DNA of 64,000 bases from Prosthecobacter fusiformis. GTDB taxonomy: Bacteria; Verrucomicrobiota; Verrucomicrobiia; Verrucomicrobiales; Verrucomicrobiaceae. Shown here one piece after another: positions 1-8,118 of the stretch (positions are counted from its first letter, which is position 1; every line of letters starts with the position of its first letter). The DNA is taken from positions 62,001 to 126,000 of the forward strand of contig NZ_SOCA01000006.1 of the NCBI RefSeq assembly GCF_004364345.1, read 5' to 3'. Made by a program: the position numbers and the translations under genes. The notes beneath the pieces are model-generated. The model saw only the letters and a list, made by a program, of their open reading frames with translations. It was not told the origin of the DNA and did no database searches.

Positions 1-354
1 ACCCCCACTCTCCTTTATCATGAGCAGTGCTGGGGCCTGAAAAAAGCCAAGATCAAGCCTGCCGCCATGGCCCACATCACCGGCGGCGGTCTCGTGGAAA
101 ACCTCGGCCGCATCTTCACCAAGCGCGGCCTCGGCTGCCACCTCAAAGTCCCATTCTGGAAGAACGACGTCGTCCAGAAAGTCCTCCGCCATGCCGACCC
201 TGCGGACTGCTGGGACACCTTCAACATGGGCATCGGCTGGGTCGCGATCGTGGACCCCAAACAGGCCCAAAAAGCCCTCAAAGTCGGCACCGGTGCCGTC
301 GTTCTGGGCGAAATGGACAAAAGCGCCACCGTGACCTGCGAACTGGTCAAGTAG
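1..354 (+). CDS. purM: Phosphoribosylformylglycinamidine cyclo-ligase, C-terminal part (5' end outside window)
   Basis: This is the C-terminal third of AIR synthetase, the cytoplasmic purine-pathway enzyme that closes the imidazole ring of FGAM using ATP. The frame is open from base 1, so the gene starts upstream of the window. The segment AHITGGGLVENLGRIF matches the conserved glycine-rich motif of the PurM C-terminal domain, and NMGIGWVAIV matches the conserved downstream strand. The gene ends with TAG and is followed within 30 bases by a hairpin terminator. What is left is too short to judge the active site, but the family assignment is firm. Confidence 0.92.
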   Translation, partial: TPTLLYHEQCWGLKKAKIKPAAMAHITGGGLVENLGRIFTKRGLGCHLKVPFWKNDVVQKVLRHADPADCWDTFNMGIGWVAIVDPKQAQKALKVGTGAVVLGEMDKSATVTCELVK

Positions 355-378
355 GTCAAAACAGCCACATTTTCCGAG

Positions 379-411
379 ATGCCGTATCCCATTCAGGGAT
401 GCGGCATTTTG
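379..411 (+). terminator. Intrinsic terminator of purM
   Basis: ATGCCGTATCCC (379-390) and GGGATGCGGCAT (396-407) form a 12-bp stem with one G-T wobble and a 5-base loop, followed by a short T run. It sits 25 bases after the purM stop codon. Confidence 0.75.
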
Positions 412-520
412 ATATCAACTCGAATTCCGCGATTAAGAGGAAGAAACCGGCAACAAGTCCAATACTGGATTAGCCAGATTCAGCGACCCAGGCCCAGAAA
501 TCTACAGCAACTCAGACGCG

Positions 521-1108
521 ATGGAGAAAAAATTTAACGAGACGGAATTACGAGAAGAACTCAATGCCTTCCAACTTGATCAATTGGTAGTTTTTGGGTT
601 GTCGTGCGCGGAACGCATGATTCCAAACTATAAGAGATTTACCCGCGAATGTAGATGGGGTGATCCGGACATTTTAAGGAACGGTTTGGATCTAACGTGG
701 AATTGGTTAACTACAGGAACTATATCGGAAAAGGAGGTTAAAAAAATGCTAGCTACTTGTGAAGCACAAACCCCCGACACAGATGATTTTGATACGATAC
801 TAGTTTCATCAGCATTAGATGCAGCTAATTCAGTAAGTGCGGTATTAGAGTTGATCTTATCCAATAGATGTGATTCTGCAATTGAGATTGCAATTTATGG
901 ACGTGACACTGTCGATATGTATATTCAAGAGTCTGAGGGCATGGACCCACAAGATGCGCAACTGGAGAATAAAATCTGGCTACATCCATTGATGCAGCGT
1001 GAACTAAAAAGTCAACGTTCAGCTATTAGTCTTATAAAACAAGGGATTGCCATCAAAGATGCTGAATCTATTTGGAAACGTCATGATGTGGGTAGCCTAG
1101 GCTTTTAA
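521..1108 (+). CDS. DUF416 (YjaG-like) family protein
   Basis: The 195-residue product resembles the DUF416 family typified by E. coli YjaG, whose function is not known to me. Visible family features are a CAERMIPNYKRF segment near residue 30 (compare CERMYPNY in YjaG), a WGDPDILRNGLDLTWNWL helix, and the acidic stretch DTDDFDT ahead of an ALDAANSVSA helix. The length is typical of the family and no signal peptide is seen, so it is probably cytoplasmic. The DNA is clearly richer in A+T than purM or the genes from 2839 onward, and it stands alone between non-coding stretches. That fits recent acquisition or relaxed selection, but this is inference. Confidence 0.75.
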   Translation: MEKKFNETELREELNAFQLDQLVVFGLSCAERMIPNYKRFTRECRWGDPDILRNGLDLTWNWLTTGTISEKEVKKMLATCEAQTPDTDDFDTILVSSALDAANSVSAVLELILSNRCDSAIEIAIYGRDTVDMYIQESEGMDPQDAQLENKIWLHPLMQRELKSQRSAISLIKQGIAIKDAESIWKRHDVGSLGF

Positions 1109-1354
1109 CTAGAAAACAGTTTTCCTGCCAGGCGAGAACGGTACTCAGTTATAGTACAGGATCGTTGATTTTGCACTTTTTGAGGGGGAGTAATTAAAAG
1201 TTGGATTGGGTGGCAGGTACAACTTAGGACGGTTTCCGGCTTCAACAGCACGGCTTTCAAGACCTGCTTGCCCCACGTGTTGCAAATGATGAAAAGAGCC
1301 GATTATAAACCATGCGCAGACGGCGACTGAAATCAGGCAAAGAAATTATGTCCT

Positions 1355-1933
1355 ATGATGACCCAATTTATATCTTTTGAGGTTTTTGAGTCCGAGAGAC
1401 TCATTATTCGGGTGCCACGCCCAGGAGATGGACTCATTTTTAATGAAGCTGTGGTTGAGTCGCTGCAGACTCTGAGGCCATGGCTTGCTTGGGCTGCCGT
1501 TCCACCGACTCTGGAGGAGTCCGAGTTTTCGTGTCGGCAGGCATATGCCAAGTTTTTACTCGGTGAAGATTTGAGGGTGTTCTTTATTTCTAAAGACGAC
1601 GGTGTTCTTGTTGGCGGAAGCGGATTGCACAATCCGAATTGGGATTTGAAACAGTTTGAAGTTGGCTACTGGGGGCGTTCGCGATATTCCAAAAAAGGTT
1701 TAATCACTGAGGGAGTGAAGGCTCTGGTTGATCATGCGTTTGAGAAACTGGATGCCAGCAGAGTTTATCTGACAACAGACGATGCCAATACAGAAAGCTG
1801 GCGGCTGGCAGCGCGGGCTGGATTTGAACTTGAGGGTACAATGAGGAAAGATCGGCTCAACCTCGCGGGCTCCCTCCGTGACACACGTCTTTATGCGCGA
1901 GTTAACTCTACCCACACGGTTTTAAAAACCTAA
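1355..1933 (+). CDS. GNAT N-acetyltransferase, RimJ/RimL type
   Basis: The 192-residue protein has the layout of RimJ/RimL-like acetyltransferases, which move an acetyl group from acetyl-CoA to protein N-termini or small amines. Visible features are the N-terminal strand SERLIIRVPRPGDG, the VGYWGRSRYSKKGLITEGV segment where acetyl-CoA is bound (the usual glycine-rich turn is only partly kept), and the late motif NTESWRLAARAGFELEGTMR, which matches the N-x-x-S-x-x-x-x-x-x-x-G-F-x-x-E-G signature. No signal peptide is seen. It is a lone gene in the AT-rich stretch with the DUF416 gene. The substrate cannot be told from the sequence. An upstream ATG does not exist in frame, and no ribosome binding site is evident. 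Confidence 0.85.
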   Translation: MMTQFISFEVFESERLIIRVPRPGDGLIFNEAVVESLQTLRPWLAWAAVPPTLEESEFSCRQAYAKFLLGEDLRVFFISKDDGVLVGGSGLHNPNWDLKQFEVGYWGRSRYSKKGLITEGVKALVDHAFEKLDASRVYLTTDDANTESWRLAARAGFELEGTMRKDRLNLAGSLRDTRLYARVNSTHTVLKT

Positions 1934-1990
1934 TCCAAAGATGTCAACGAGGCCTGAACAAAGGATGCTAGGCAAATACCACTCTACTAA

Positions 1991-2284
1991 ATGAAGCCTT
2001 GGATGATCATTGTCGGCGCACTGTCTATATTGACCTTTGAAGGGCTGTATATCCCATGGGCATGTGCCCCCAGAAAAGGTGATGGAGCAATCGGGGATGT
2101 TATGATTGCCTATTATGCACAACTGATTGTCGGTATTATATCAGGCAGTCTTTTACTTGTCAGTTTTCCCTTGATATTTTGCAATCAAGGTGATCCCCGA
2201 AAACTGCTATTTCGATCATCTTTTTTTATATCATTACTTGCATTCATTTCCTTCCTATTAGGAATGTTTTTGCCTGATTGGTAG
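1991..2284 (+). CDS. Small membrane protein of unknown function
   Basis: The 97-residue protein is almost entirely hydrophobic, with three likely membrane segments at about residues 4-20, 40-62 and 73-93. A charged loop carrying the CAPRKGDG segment lies between the first two. I do not recognise a family. It follows the acetyltransferase by 57 bases in the same direction and could be co-transcribed. No terminator is seen after it. Codon use and base composition look like the flanking AT-rich genes. It is called a gene because of its coherent membrane topology, but it could be a chance frame. Confidence 0.55.
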   Translation: MKPWMIIVGALSILTFEGLYIPWACAPRKGDGAIGDVMIAYYAQLIVGIISGSLLLVSFPLIFCNQGDPRKLLFRSSFFISLLAFISFLLGMFLPDW

Positions 2285-2838
2285 AATAATTTTATGTGTA
2301 GGGTGCCTGTTGAAGGTAAGCGTCATGCGGAGTGCCGTATGAAGTTGCTAGATTCATGCAGGTCATAGGAGATCAGCTATGACCTGTATGAACAAAAGCG
2401 AACTCTTTTCCCTCCGCCGACTGCGCCACCATGTTGTTGAGTGAGCGAGCATGCCTTGGCATGGCGATATGTTGCAATGGAAACACTGTCACCACCTGCC
2501 GCCAGAAATGTTAAATCAGCACAATCTAATGCAGCAAAAACCGACCAATCTCATTTGTAACCTCAATTCCCGCGATTCAGCGTGAGATTATGTCATAAAA
2601 GGCACAATATCAGCGGTTTAGCTTGATGCCGGGCAGTATTTGAGAAGGTCTGGACCATCAGGCACCGGCCAGAATTTGCAGCCGCTCGGCCGGAATCCAT
2701 CGCGGAATCCGGGGTGAAAATCGGAAGGCAAAGTCTGGGATGGCGATTTCTGACTAAATTTGTTAGAATTTCACTAATGAAAGAGGCGCTATGCCGTTTT
2801 AGCACCTGAAGTCACCTTCACATTCTCCACCACCATCT
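2285..2838. other. 554-base intergenic stretch with a long hairpin, no gene seen
   Basis: No frame here has convincing coding character. The region holds a 16-bp inverted repeat at 2353-2392 (listed separately) and a smaller one, CATGCC-TT-GGCATG, at 2450-2463. The last 100 bases before the gene at 2839 should hold its promoter, but no clear -35/-10 pair was found. Confidence 0.6.
2353..2392. repeat. Long inverted repeat (hairpin, 16-bp arms)
   Basis: The left arm TTCATGCAGGTCATAG (2353-2368) and right arm CTATGACCTGTATGAA (2377-2392) pair with a single wobble position and enclose an 8-base loop. No T run follows on either strand, so it does not look like an ordinary terminator. It could be a repeat-family hairpin, a binding site or an RNA structure. 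Confidence 0.8.
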
Positions 2839-5082
2839 ATGAAAGCCACCAAATACATGCTCGCCGGTCTGATGATCGCCGGTTTCGGGGGCAGTTCCGC
2901 CTCTGCGGCAGAACTCCGCACCTGGACCGACGTCGAAGGCCGTCAGGTTCCCGCCTCCTTTGTCCAGATCGAAGGTGATACCATTGTTTTGCAGACTGCG
3001 GACGGTGCCCAGCATCGCTTCCCGCTGGCCCGGCTATCTGCCGATGATCTGGCCATTGCCAAGGCTGCCCAGGCCGCAACGCCTGCGGCTCCTCTTCTCC
3101 CGGCCAATGCCACTCCGGCCCAGGCCGCAAGAGTCATCGACCAACTGGTCTATAACGGCTTCAAGAAAGCAAACGAAGCCCGTGCCGAAGCCAAAAAAGC
3201 TCCCCTCGCCGGTTTTAATCCGATTGCCAGCGACGAGCAGTTTGTGCGTCGTGTGTACTTGGACATCGCGGGCCGTATCCCAAATTATGAAGAAGTCAGC
3301 AGCTTCCTCAAGGACGGTAACGCCCAGAAGAGGACCACCTTGATCGACATGCTCTTGGAGTCCGATGGCTACAAGACGCATCTGTACAATTACTTTGCCG
3401 AAATGCTCCGCATCAAAGACAACTTTGAGCAGGATAACGTGCGCGGCACTCCTTACATCAACTGGTTCAAGGACCAGATCGCCAAGAACGAGAAGTGGGA
3501 CAAAATCGTTTATCAGTTGACCACCGCGACGGGGAAAATGTGGGACCGCAAGGAAGACGGCAGCTATAACGGTGCCGCCGGTTACCTCCTCCGTGATGCA
3601 GGCATGCCTCTCGATAACCTTGCTAATACATTGACCGTGTTCCTAGGGACTGACGTCGCCTGTGCCCAGTGTCATGACCACCCCTTCGCAGACTGGACCC
3701 AAAAGCAATTCTATGAAATGGCCTCCTATTTCGGTGCCACCACCACTCGTCTGAATGGTCGTGATATGAAAAATGGGGACCCGATGGCCCGTCTGATGGC
3801 GGACATTGAGCCGATGGTTGAGAAGTCCGGTCAGGACCTCCGTCGTATCCGTAACGGCATCCAGAATTTCATCCGTGCCAATCAGTCTGCCGTGAAGGAC
3901 AGATACCAGGTCGTCCGAAACGGTGAAACGGAAAAAACCGTTCCTGCCAATGGCATGAAACTACCGCATGACTATCAGTATAAAGACGGCAACCCTGGAG
4001 ATCCCGTGGCACCGAAGTTTGTCACATGGTCTTCTCAGGACAAAGAAAACCCTGCCTATAAGCAGGACCAGGTAGCTGAAGAAAACCTTCGTCAGGCCTT
4101 TGCCAACTGGATGACGCATCCTGAAAATCCACGTTTCGCGATGACCATTGCCAACCGCATGTGGAAGCGTGCTTTTGGTGCTGGCGTCAATGAACCGATC
4201 ACCAACATTGATGATCCTGACCAGTCCGCTAACCCGGAACTCTTGCGTCATCTCGCCGCAGAAATGAAGCGCGTGAATTTCGACCTTAAACAGTTCATGC
4301 GCATTGTGTACAACACCCGCGCTTACCAGTCCGAAAGCACCACGGAAAACATCAATCTGGGTGAGGTCTATTACTTCCAGGGGCCAATGCTGCGTCGTAT
4401 GTCCGCCGAGCAGGCCTGGGATTCATACATGACACTTGTTCTTGGCCAGCCAGATGCCTACAAGGCACCTCTGCAGGACCTCTATGCCAAGTCCATTGAT
4501 ATGAACCTGGACACGGTCGATGCCCAAACGGTCCTGGTGAAATACAGCGCCTATCGCAGCATGCAGACCAAAGAACGTGCCCTCATGGGCGGCGGCCTGG
4601 ATATGGTTGGTGGCGATGGCATGATGATGGAAGGTGGTGCTGCTAAGAAAGGTGCCCCGGTGGTGGCTGCAACGGATGGCCCAGGCAAAATCCTGGACTA
4701 TGAAGGCATGCGCCTCATGCGTGCTTCCGAAATCACCCAGCCAGCTCCTGGTGGCCACTTCCTCATCGACTTCGGCCAGTCTCCCCGTAACCTCATCGAT
4801 GGCAGCACCAAGATCGGCAACGTGCCCCAGGTGCTGATGATGATGAATGGCAAGGCGCAGAAGATGCTGACCAGCCGCGATTCCCTCGTCTTCCGCACCA
4901 TGGACAAGGTGAATAATCCTGCCGATAAGGTGGAGCGCATGTTCATGACCATCATGAACCGCCGCCCGACCCTCCAGGAAAAAGACATCGCCAAGCGCGA
5001 GCTTTCCTCTCACGGAGAAGAAGGTTATTCCAACATGATCTGGGCTCTGATCAACACCCGTGAGTTCATGTTCATCCAGTAA
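2839..5082 (+). CDS. Exported DUF1549/DUF1553 domain protein with SHD1-like N-terminus
   Basis: The 747-residue protein begins with a Sec signal peptide (about residues 1-23). A short SHD1-like beta module follows (about 25-70, RTWTDVEGRQVPASF). Next come a DUF1549 domain (about 95-300) and a DUF1553 domain in the C-terminal half (MTHPENPRFAMTIANRMW and YNTRAYQ are typical). CAQCH at residues 275-279 has the form of a c-type heme site but is a conserved part of DUF1549; heme binding is unproven. Such proteins are abundant in Planctomycetes and Verrucomicrobia and are nearly always paired with a DUF1501 gene, as here 39 bases downstream. A role in outer-membrane or periplasmic polysaccharide handling is often suggested but not established. 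Confidence 0.93.
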   Translation: MKATKYMLAGLMIAGFGGSSASAAELRTWTDVEGRQVPASFVQIEGDTIVLQTADGAQHRFPLARLSADDLAIAKAAQAATPAAPLLPANATPAQAARVIDQLVYNGFKKANEARAEAKKAPLAGFNPIASDEQFVRRVYLDIAGRIPNYEEVSSFLKDGNAQKRTTLIDMLLESDGYKTHLYNYFAEMLRIKDNFEQDNVRGTPYINWFKDQIAKNEKWDKIVYQLTTATGKMWDRKEDGSYNGAAGYLLRDAGMPLDNLANTLTVFLGTDVACAQCHDHPFADWTQKQFYEMASYFGATTTRLNGRDMKNGDPMARLMADIEPMVEKSGQDLRRIRNGIQNFIRANQSAVKDRYQVVRNGETEKTVPANGMKLPHDYQYKDGNPGDPVAPKFVTWSSQDKENPAYKQDQVAEENLRQAFANWMTHPENPRFAMTIANRMWKRAFGAGVNEPITNIDDPDQSANPELLRHLAAEMKRVNFDLKQFMRIVYNTRAYQSESTTENINLGEVYYFQGPMLRRMSAEQAWDSYMTLVLGQPDAYKAPLQDLYAKSIDMNLDTVDAQTVLVKYSAYRSMQTKERALMGGGLDMVGGDGMMMEGGAAKKGAPVVAATDGPGKILDYEGMRLMRASEITQPAPGGHFLIDFGQSPRNLIDGSTKIGNVPQVLMMMNGKAQKMLTSRDSLVFRTMDKVNNPADKVERMFMTIMNRRPTLQEKDIAKRELSSHGEEGYSNMIWALINTREFMFIQ

Positions 5083-5127
5083 TCACGCCGCCAATTTTTA
5101 AACAGTAAACGACGATACGAATTGAAT

Positions 5128-6432
5128 ATGAAAACCGAATTACTCCGCCTGAGCGACCATAACCGCCGCCAGTTCATGCTGACGACTGCGAAAACCGCAC
5201 TCGGCGTCAGCCTGCTTCCAGGATTGTCATCAAAGATGGCCGCTGCTGAAGGCGCATCCGTTTCTGGCCCTGGTACGGCTGGTTTTGGCAAGGCCAAGCA
5301 TGTCATCTTCCTCTGGATGAATGGCGGCATGACCCACCTGGATACTTTTGACCCGAAAACCGGTGCGACCAAAGGCCCAGGCGAAGCCATCAAGGCCAAG
5401 GCTGAAGGCATCGATTACCTCGGCGGTTACCTGCCAAAGCTGGCTGAGAACGCCAGCAAGCTCTCCATCATTCGCTCCATGTCTTCCAAGACTGGTGTGC
5501 ATGAATCCGGTACCTACATCATGAAGACCGGGTATGAGCCCCGCAGCACCATTGTGCATCCTTGCATGGGCGTCTGGGCTACTCATTTCCTGGGTAACAT
5601 CAAAGGCGTGACCCTGCCGGATAGCGTGATCGTCAACAGCGGCAGTGCTTATCCTGGCGCTGGCTTCTTCCCACCGGCCATGTCTCCGATCCCGATCTCC
5701 AATCCTGAGACCGGTCTTCAGAACATCAAGCCAACCACGGATGACTCCATGTTCGGCAAGCGCATCGGCCTCATGAATGAGTTCGATTCCTCCTTCCGCA
5801 AGAAGTTCCAGACGGAAGACGTGAAGGCCTATACCGAGTTCTATGATGAAACGCTGAAACTCATGAAGAGCGAAGACCTCAAAGCCTTCGACCTCACTCA
5901 GGAAACGGCTGAGACCCGTGAGAAGTATGGCCGCACCAACTTCGGCCAGGGCTGTCTCCTTGCCCGCCGTCTGGTGGAAAGCGGTGTCCGCTTTGTGGAA
6001 GTGCAGATGGGTGGCTGGGACATGCACAACACCATTGATAACGGCATGACCAACAACGGCACCACCTTGGATAACGGCTTCGCCGCCCTGATCCAGGACC
6101 TGGACGCCAAAGGCCTGCTGGATTCCACCCTTGTGGTCCTCGGTTCTGAGTTCGGTCGCACGCCGGATATCAACGAGAACGATGGTCGTGACCATTATCC
6201 TCTGGCTTACTCCACGGTCTTTGCCGGTGGTGGCACCAAGCGCGGCTTCGCCTATGGCGCGACCGACAAGGAAGGCCGTCGTCCTGCTGACAAGCAGACC
6301 AGCCCTCAGGACTTCCTGGCTACTATCGGTCATGCGATGGGTCTGCCTGTGGACGAAGTCGTCATGTCCCCTTCCAACCGCCCCTTCACCGTGGCGGACA
6401 AGGGCACCCCAGTGGTGGACCTCTTCGCCTAA
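5128..6432 (+). CDS. Tat-exported DUF1501 domain protein
   Basis: The 434-residue product carries a twin-arginine signal near its N-terminus (NRRQFMLTTAKTALG), so it should be exported folded. The body is DUF1501, a family with an alkaline-phosphatase/sulfatase-like fold; HVIFLWMNGGMTHLDTFDPK, the VQMGGWDMHNT segment and SEFGRTPDINENDGRDHYP are hallmark stretches. It forms a two-gene unit with the preceding DUF1549/DUF1553 gene, a standard pairing in this phylum. A TTG at 5122 in frame is an alternative start; ATG at 5128 is preferred. A strong terminator follows. The enzymatic activity is unknown. Confidence 0.93.
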   Translation: MKTELLRLSDHNRRQFMLTTAKTALGVSLLPGLSSKMAAAEGASVSGPGTAGFGKAKHVIFLWMNGGMTHLDTFDPKTGATKGPGEAIKAKAEGIDYLGGYLPKLAENASKLSIIRSMSSKTGVHESGTYIMKTGYEPRSTIVHPCMGVWATHFLGNIKGVTLPDSVIVNSGSAYPGAGFFPPAMSPIPISNPETGLQNIKPTTDDSMFGKRIGLMNEFDSSFRKKFQTEDVKAYTEFYDETLKLMKSEDLKAFDLTQETAETREKYGRTNFGQGCLLARRLVESGVRFVEVQMGGWDMHNTIDNGMTNNGTTLDNGFAALIQDLDAKGLLDSTLVVLGSEFGRTPDINENDGRDHYPLAYSTVFAGGGTKRGFAYGATDKEGRRPADKQTSPQDFLATIGHAMGLPVDEVVMSPSNRPFTVADKGTPVVDLFA

Positions 6433-6453
6433 TCCGTATACGGTTTTATCCAA

Positions 6454-6482
6454 AACACCCGGTCACATGGCCGGGTGTTTTT
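6454..6482 (+). terminator. Intrinsic terminator of the DUF1549-DUF1501 operon
   Basis: AACACCCGG (6454-6462) pairs perfectly with CCGGGTGTT (6471-6479) around an 8-base loop and runs into a T tract. It lies 21 bases after the DUF1501 stop codon. Confidence 0.88.
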
Positions 6483-6505
6483 GTGTCAGGAAGCCTCAAA
6501 AGGAC

Positions 6506-6542
6506 AAAGAAAAGCCCCAAACACACAGGGGTGCTTGGGGCT
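6506..6542 (-). terminator. Intrinsic terminator after hpf
   Basis: On the minus strand AGCCCCAA pairs with TTGGGGCT (6535-6542 and 6513-6520) and is followed by TTTTCTTT. It lies about 40 bases downstream of the hpf stop, tail-to-tail with the DUF1501 terminator. Confidence 0.8.
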
Positions 6543-6581
6543 GGTGATTCGGGTGGTTGGAAACCTCCGTATCTATACCTA

Positions 6582-7181
6582 TTAAGCGGCGATGGCTGCG
6601 GCTTTGTCTTCAGGCTCGATCAGGCCGTATTCGCCATCTTTCCGGCGGAACATGATGGCCAGGCGGTGGGTGGTCTGGTTATGGAAGACGACGAATGGAC
6701 GGTCGTTGATCTCCAGGTCCATGATGGCTTCATCCGGGTATAGGGGGCGCACTTTATACTGCTCCTGATGGATGTAGGAATGCTCCACGGTCTCCACTTC
6801 GCCATGAAGGTCGTCTGCATGGAAGACTTTCTGTTCCAGGTGACGGATGCTCCCATCCTTACGGGGGCGATGGCTCTTCAGGAGGCGGGTCTTGAACTTG
6901 CGCATCCGGCGCGCGATCTTGGAGATCGATTCGTCGATGGACGCATAGATGTCTTCGGTCGTGCTCTTGACTTCGATATGGATGTGGTCAGCACAGAAGA
7001 GGATGATCTCGGCGATCTGACGGTGATGCTCAACGTCCAGAATGATCTTGGCTTCGATGATGCGCGGGTAGTCGAGGTGGAGGCTTTCGATCTTTTTGTG
7101 AGAGTATTCGCGAATGGCGTCGGTGATCTCGATATGACGGCCAGTGACGACGATCGGCAGGTTCACGTTGTGTTTTTGCAT
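6582..7181 (-). CDS. hpf: Ribosome hibernation promoting factor, long form
   Basis: This 199-residue protein is a long-form HPF: an N-terminal RaiA/YfiA domain (about residues 5-105, with VTGRHIEITDAIREYSHKKI and EVKSTTEDIYASID), a linker, and a C-terminal dimerisation domain (about 135-190, with RPLYPDEAIMDLEINDRPF and YGLIEPED). Long HPFs bind the 30S decoding centre and dimerise two ribosomes into inactive 100S particles when growth slows. It is the last gene of the lpt operon, a position it shares with hpf of many Gram-negatives, and follows lptB by 56 bases. It has a good AGGAGG ribosome binding site nine bases before ATG. Confidence 0.95.
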   Translation of the reverse strand: MQKHNVNLPIVVTGRHIEITDAIREYSHKKIESLHLDYPRIIEAKIILDVEHHRQIAEIILFCADHIHIEVKSTTEDIYASIDESISKIARRMRKFKTRLLKSHRPRKDGSIRHLEQKVFHADDLHGEVETVEHSYIHQEQYKVRPLYPDEAIMDLEINDRPFVVFHNQTTHRLAIMFRRKDGEYGLIEPEDKAAAIAA

Positions 7182-7190
7182 GGTATGTAT

Positions 7191-7196
7191 CCTCCT
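7191..7196 (-). promoter_or_regulatory. Strong Shine-Dalgarno of hpf
   Basis: The minus strand reads AGGAGG, nine bases before the hpf ATG. It is the clearest such site in the window, where most start codons lack one, and suggests hpf is translated independently of lptB. Confidence 0.8.
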
Positions 7197-7237
7197 ATTT
7201 GGGGTTGGTTGGAAAAAGGGTTGGGGAAAAAGGCTGC

Positions 7238-8074
7238 TTACATGGTGAAGTCTTCGCCCAGGTAAAGGCGGCGGGCTTCGGGGTCATTGACGAGGAAATC
7301 TTTGGTGCCGTGGCGTCTCACCTGACCTTCGTAAATGAGGTAAGCACGGTCCACAATGTTGAGCGTTTCACGTACATTGTGATCGGTGATGAGGATGGCC
7401 AGGCCTGCACGGCGGAGCATGCGGATAATGTCCTGGATTTCGCTGACGGCGATGGGGTCGACTCCGCTAAAGGGCTCATCCAGCATGAGCAGCTTAGGTT
7501 CGGTGACGAGGCTGCGGGCGATGGTGAGGCGGCGCTTCTCACCACCGGAAAGGGTGAGGGCCAGATTGTCCGCCACATGGTCGATGCCGAATTTTTCCAT
7601 GAGCTGCTGGCACTGGTCCTGCCGCTCCTGCTTGGTATAGTTCTGGGTCTCCATCACGGCCAGAATATTCTCCTTCACCGTTAGGCGGCGGAAGATGGAT
7701 TCTTCCTGGGGCAAGTATCCCATTCCCAGTCGGGCGCGTTTGAACATGGGCTGCTCAGTGGCGTCATTGCCATCAAAGATGACCTTTCCGCCATTAGGAC
7801 GCACCAGGCCGACGATCATATAAAAGGTGGTGGTCTTGCCAGCTCCGTTGGGGCCAAGGAGGCCGACGATCTCGCCCGATTTAACCTCGATATCCACGCC
7901 GTTGACGACAGCGCGGCCATCATAAACTTTTTTCAGGCCTTCGGTGTGCAGCAGGATGCTTCTTTCATCCTCTCCCTCTGAATGGGACGGGGATGATTGC
8001 ATGACAGGGGCCGACTCCATGAAGGGAGGTGTGGTTTTGGGGGTGCGTGGACGCTTGGAACGTGCGGCTGACAT
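7238..8074 (-). CDS. lptB: LPS export ABC transporter ATP-binding protein LptB
   Basis: LptB is the cytoplasmic ATPase that, with LptFG, pulls LPS from the inner membrane onto the LptC-LptA bridge. The 278-residue product has Walker A GPNGAGKT (74-81), a Q-loop at Q123, the signature LSGGEKRR (175-182), Walker B LLMLDE (195-200) and the switch histidine H232, as in true LptB proteins. It is about 40 residues longer than usual because of a charged, Pro/Ser-rich N-terminal tail; a downstream Met start at residue 19 or 25 is possible. It lies 44 bases after lptA. No lptF/lptG genes are in the window. Confidence 0.94.
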   Translation of the reverse strand: MSAARSKRPRTPKTTPPFMESAPVMQSSPSHSEGEDERSILLHTEGLKKVYDGRAVVNGVDIEVKSGEIVGLLGPNGAGKTTTFYMIVGLVRPNGGKVIFDGNDATEQPMFKRARLGMGYLPQEESIFRRLTVKENILAVMETQNYTKQERQDQCQQLMEKFGIDHVADNLALTLSGGEKRRLTIARSLVTEPKLLMLDEPFSGVDPIAVSEIQDIIRMLRRAGLAILITDHNVRETLNIVDRAYLIYEGQVRRHGTKDFLVNDPEARRLYLGEDFTM

Positions 8075-8118
8075 GCCCGGTGAATAAATAAGTTACAGGT
8101 TGATGCGATGCCGGCAGG

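Noticed and set aside
3661-3675. CAQCH as evidence for a c-type cytochrome
   Set aside because: The motif is a conserved part of the DUF1549 domain and heme attachment has not been shown to my knowledge, so no cytochrome function was assigned.
5230-6453. A 407-codon open frame on the minus strand opposite the DUF1501 gene
   Set aside because: It mirrors the codon structure of a well-supported gene, has no family text and no promoter; high G+C at third positions makes long antisense frames common here.
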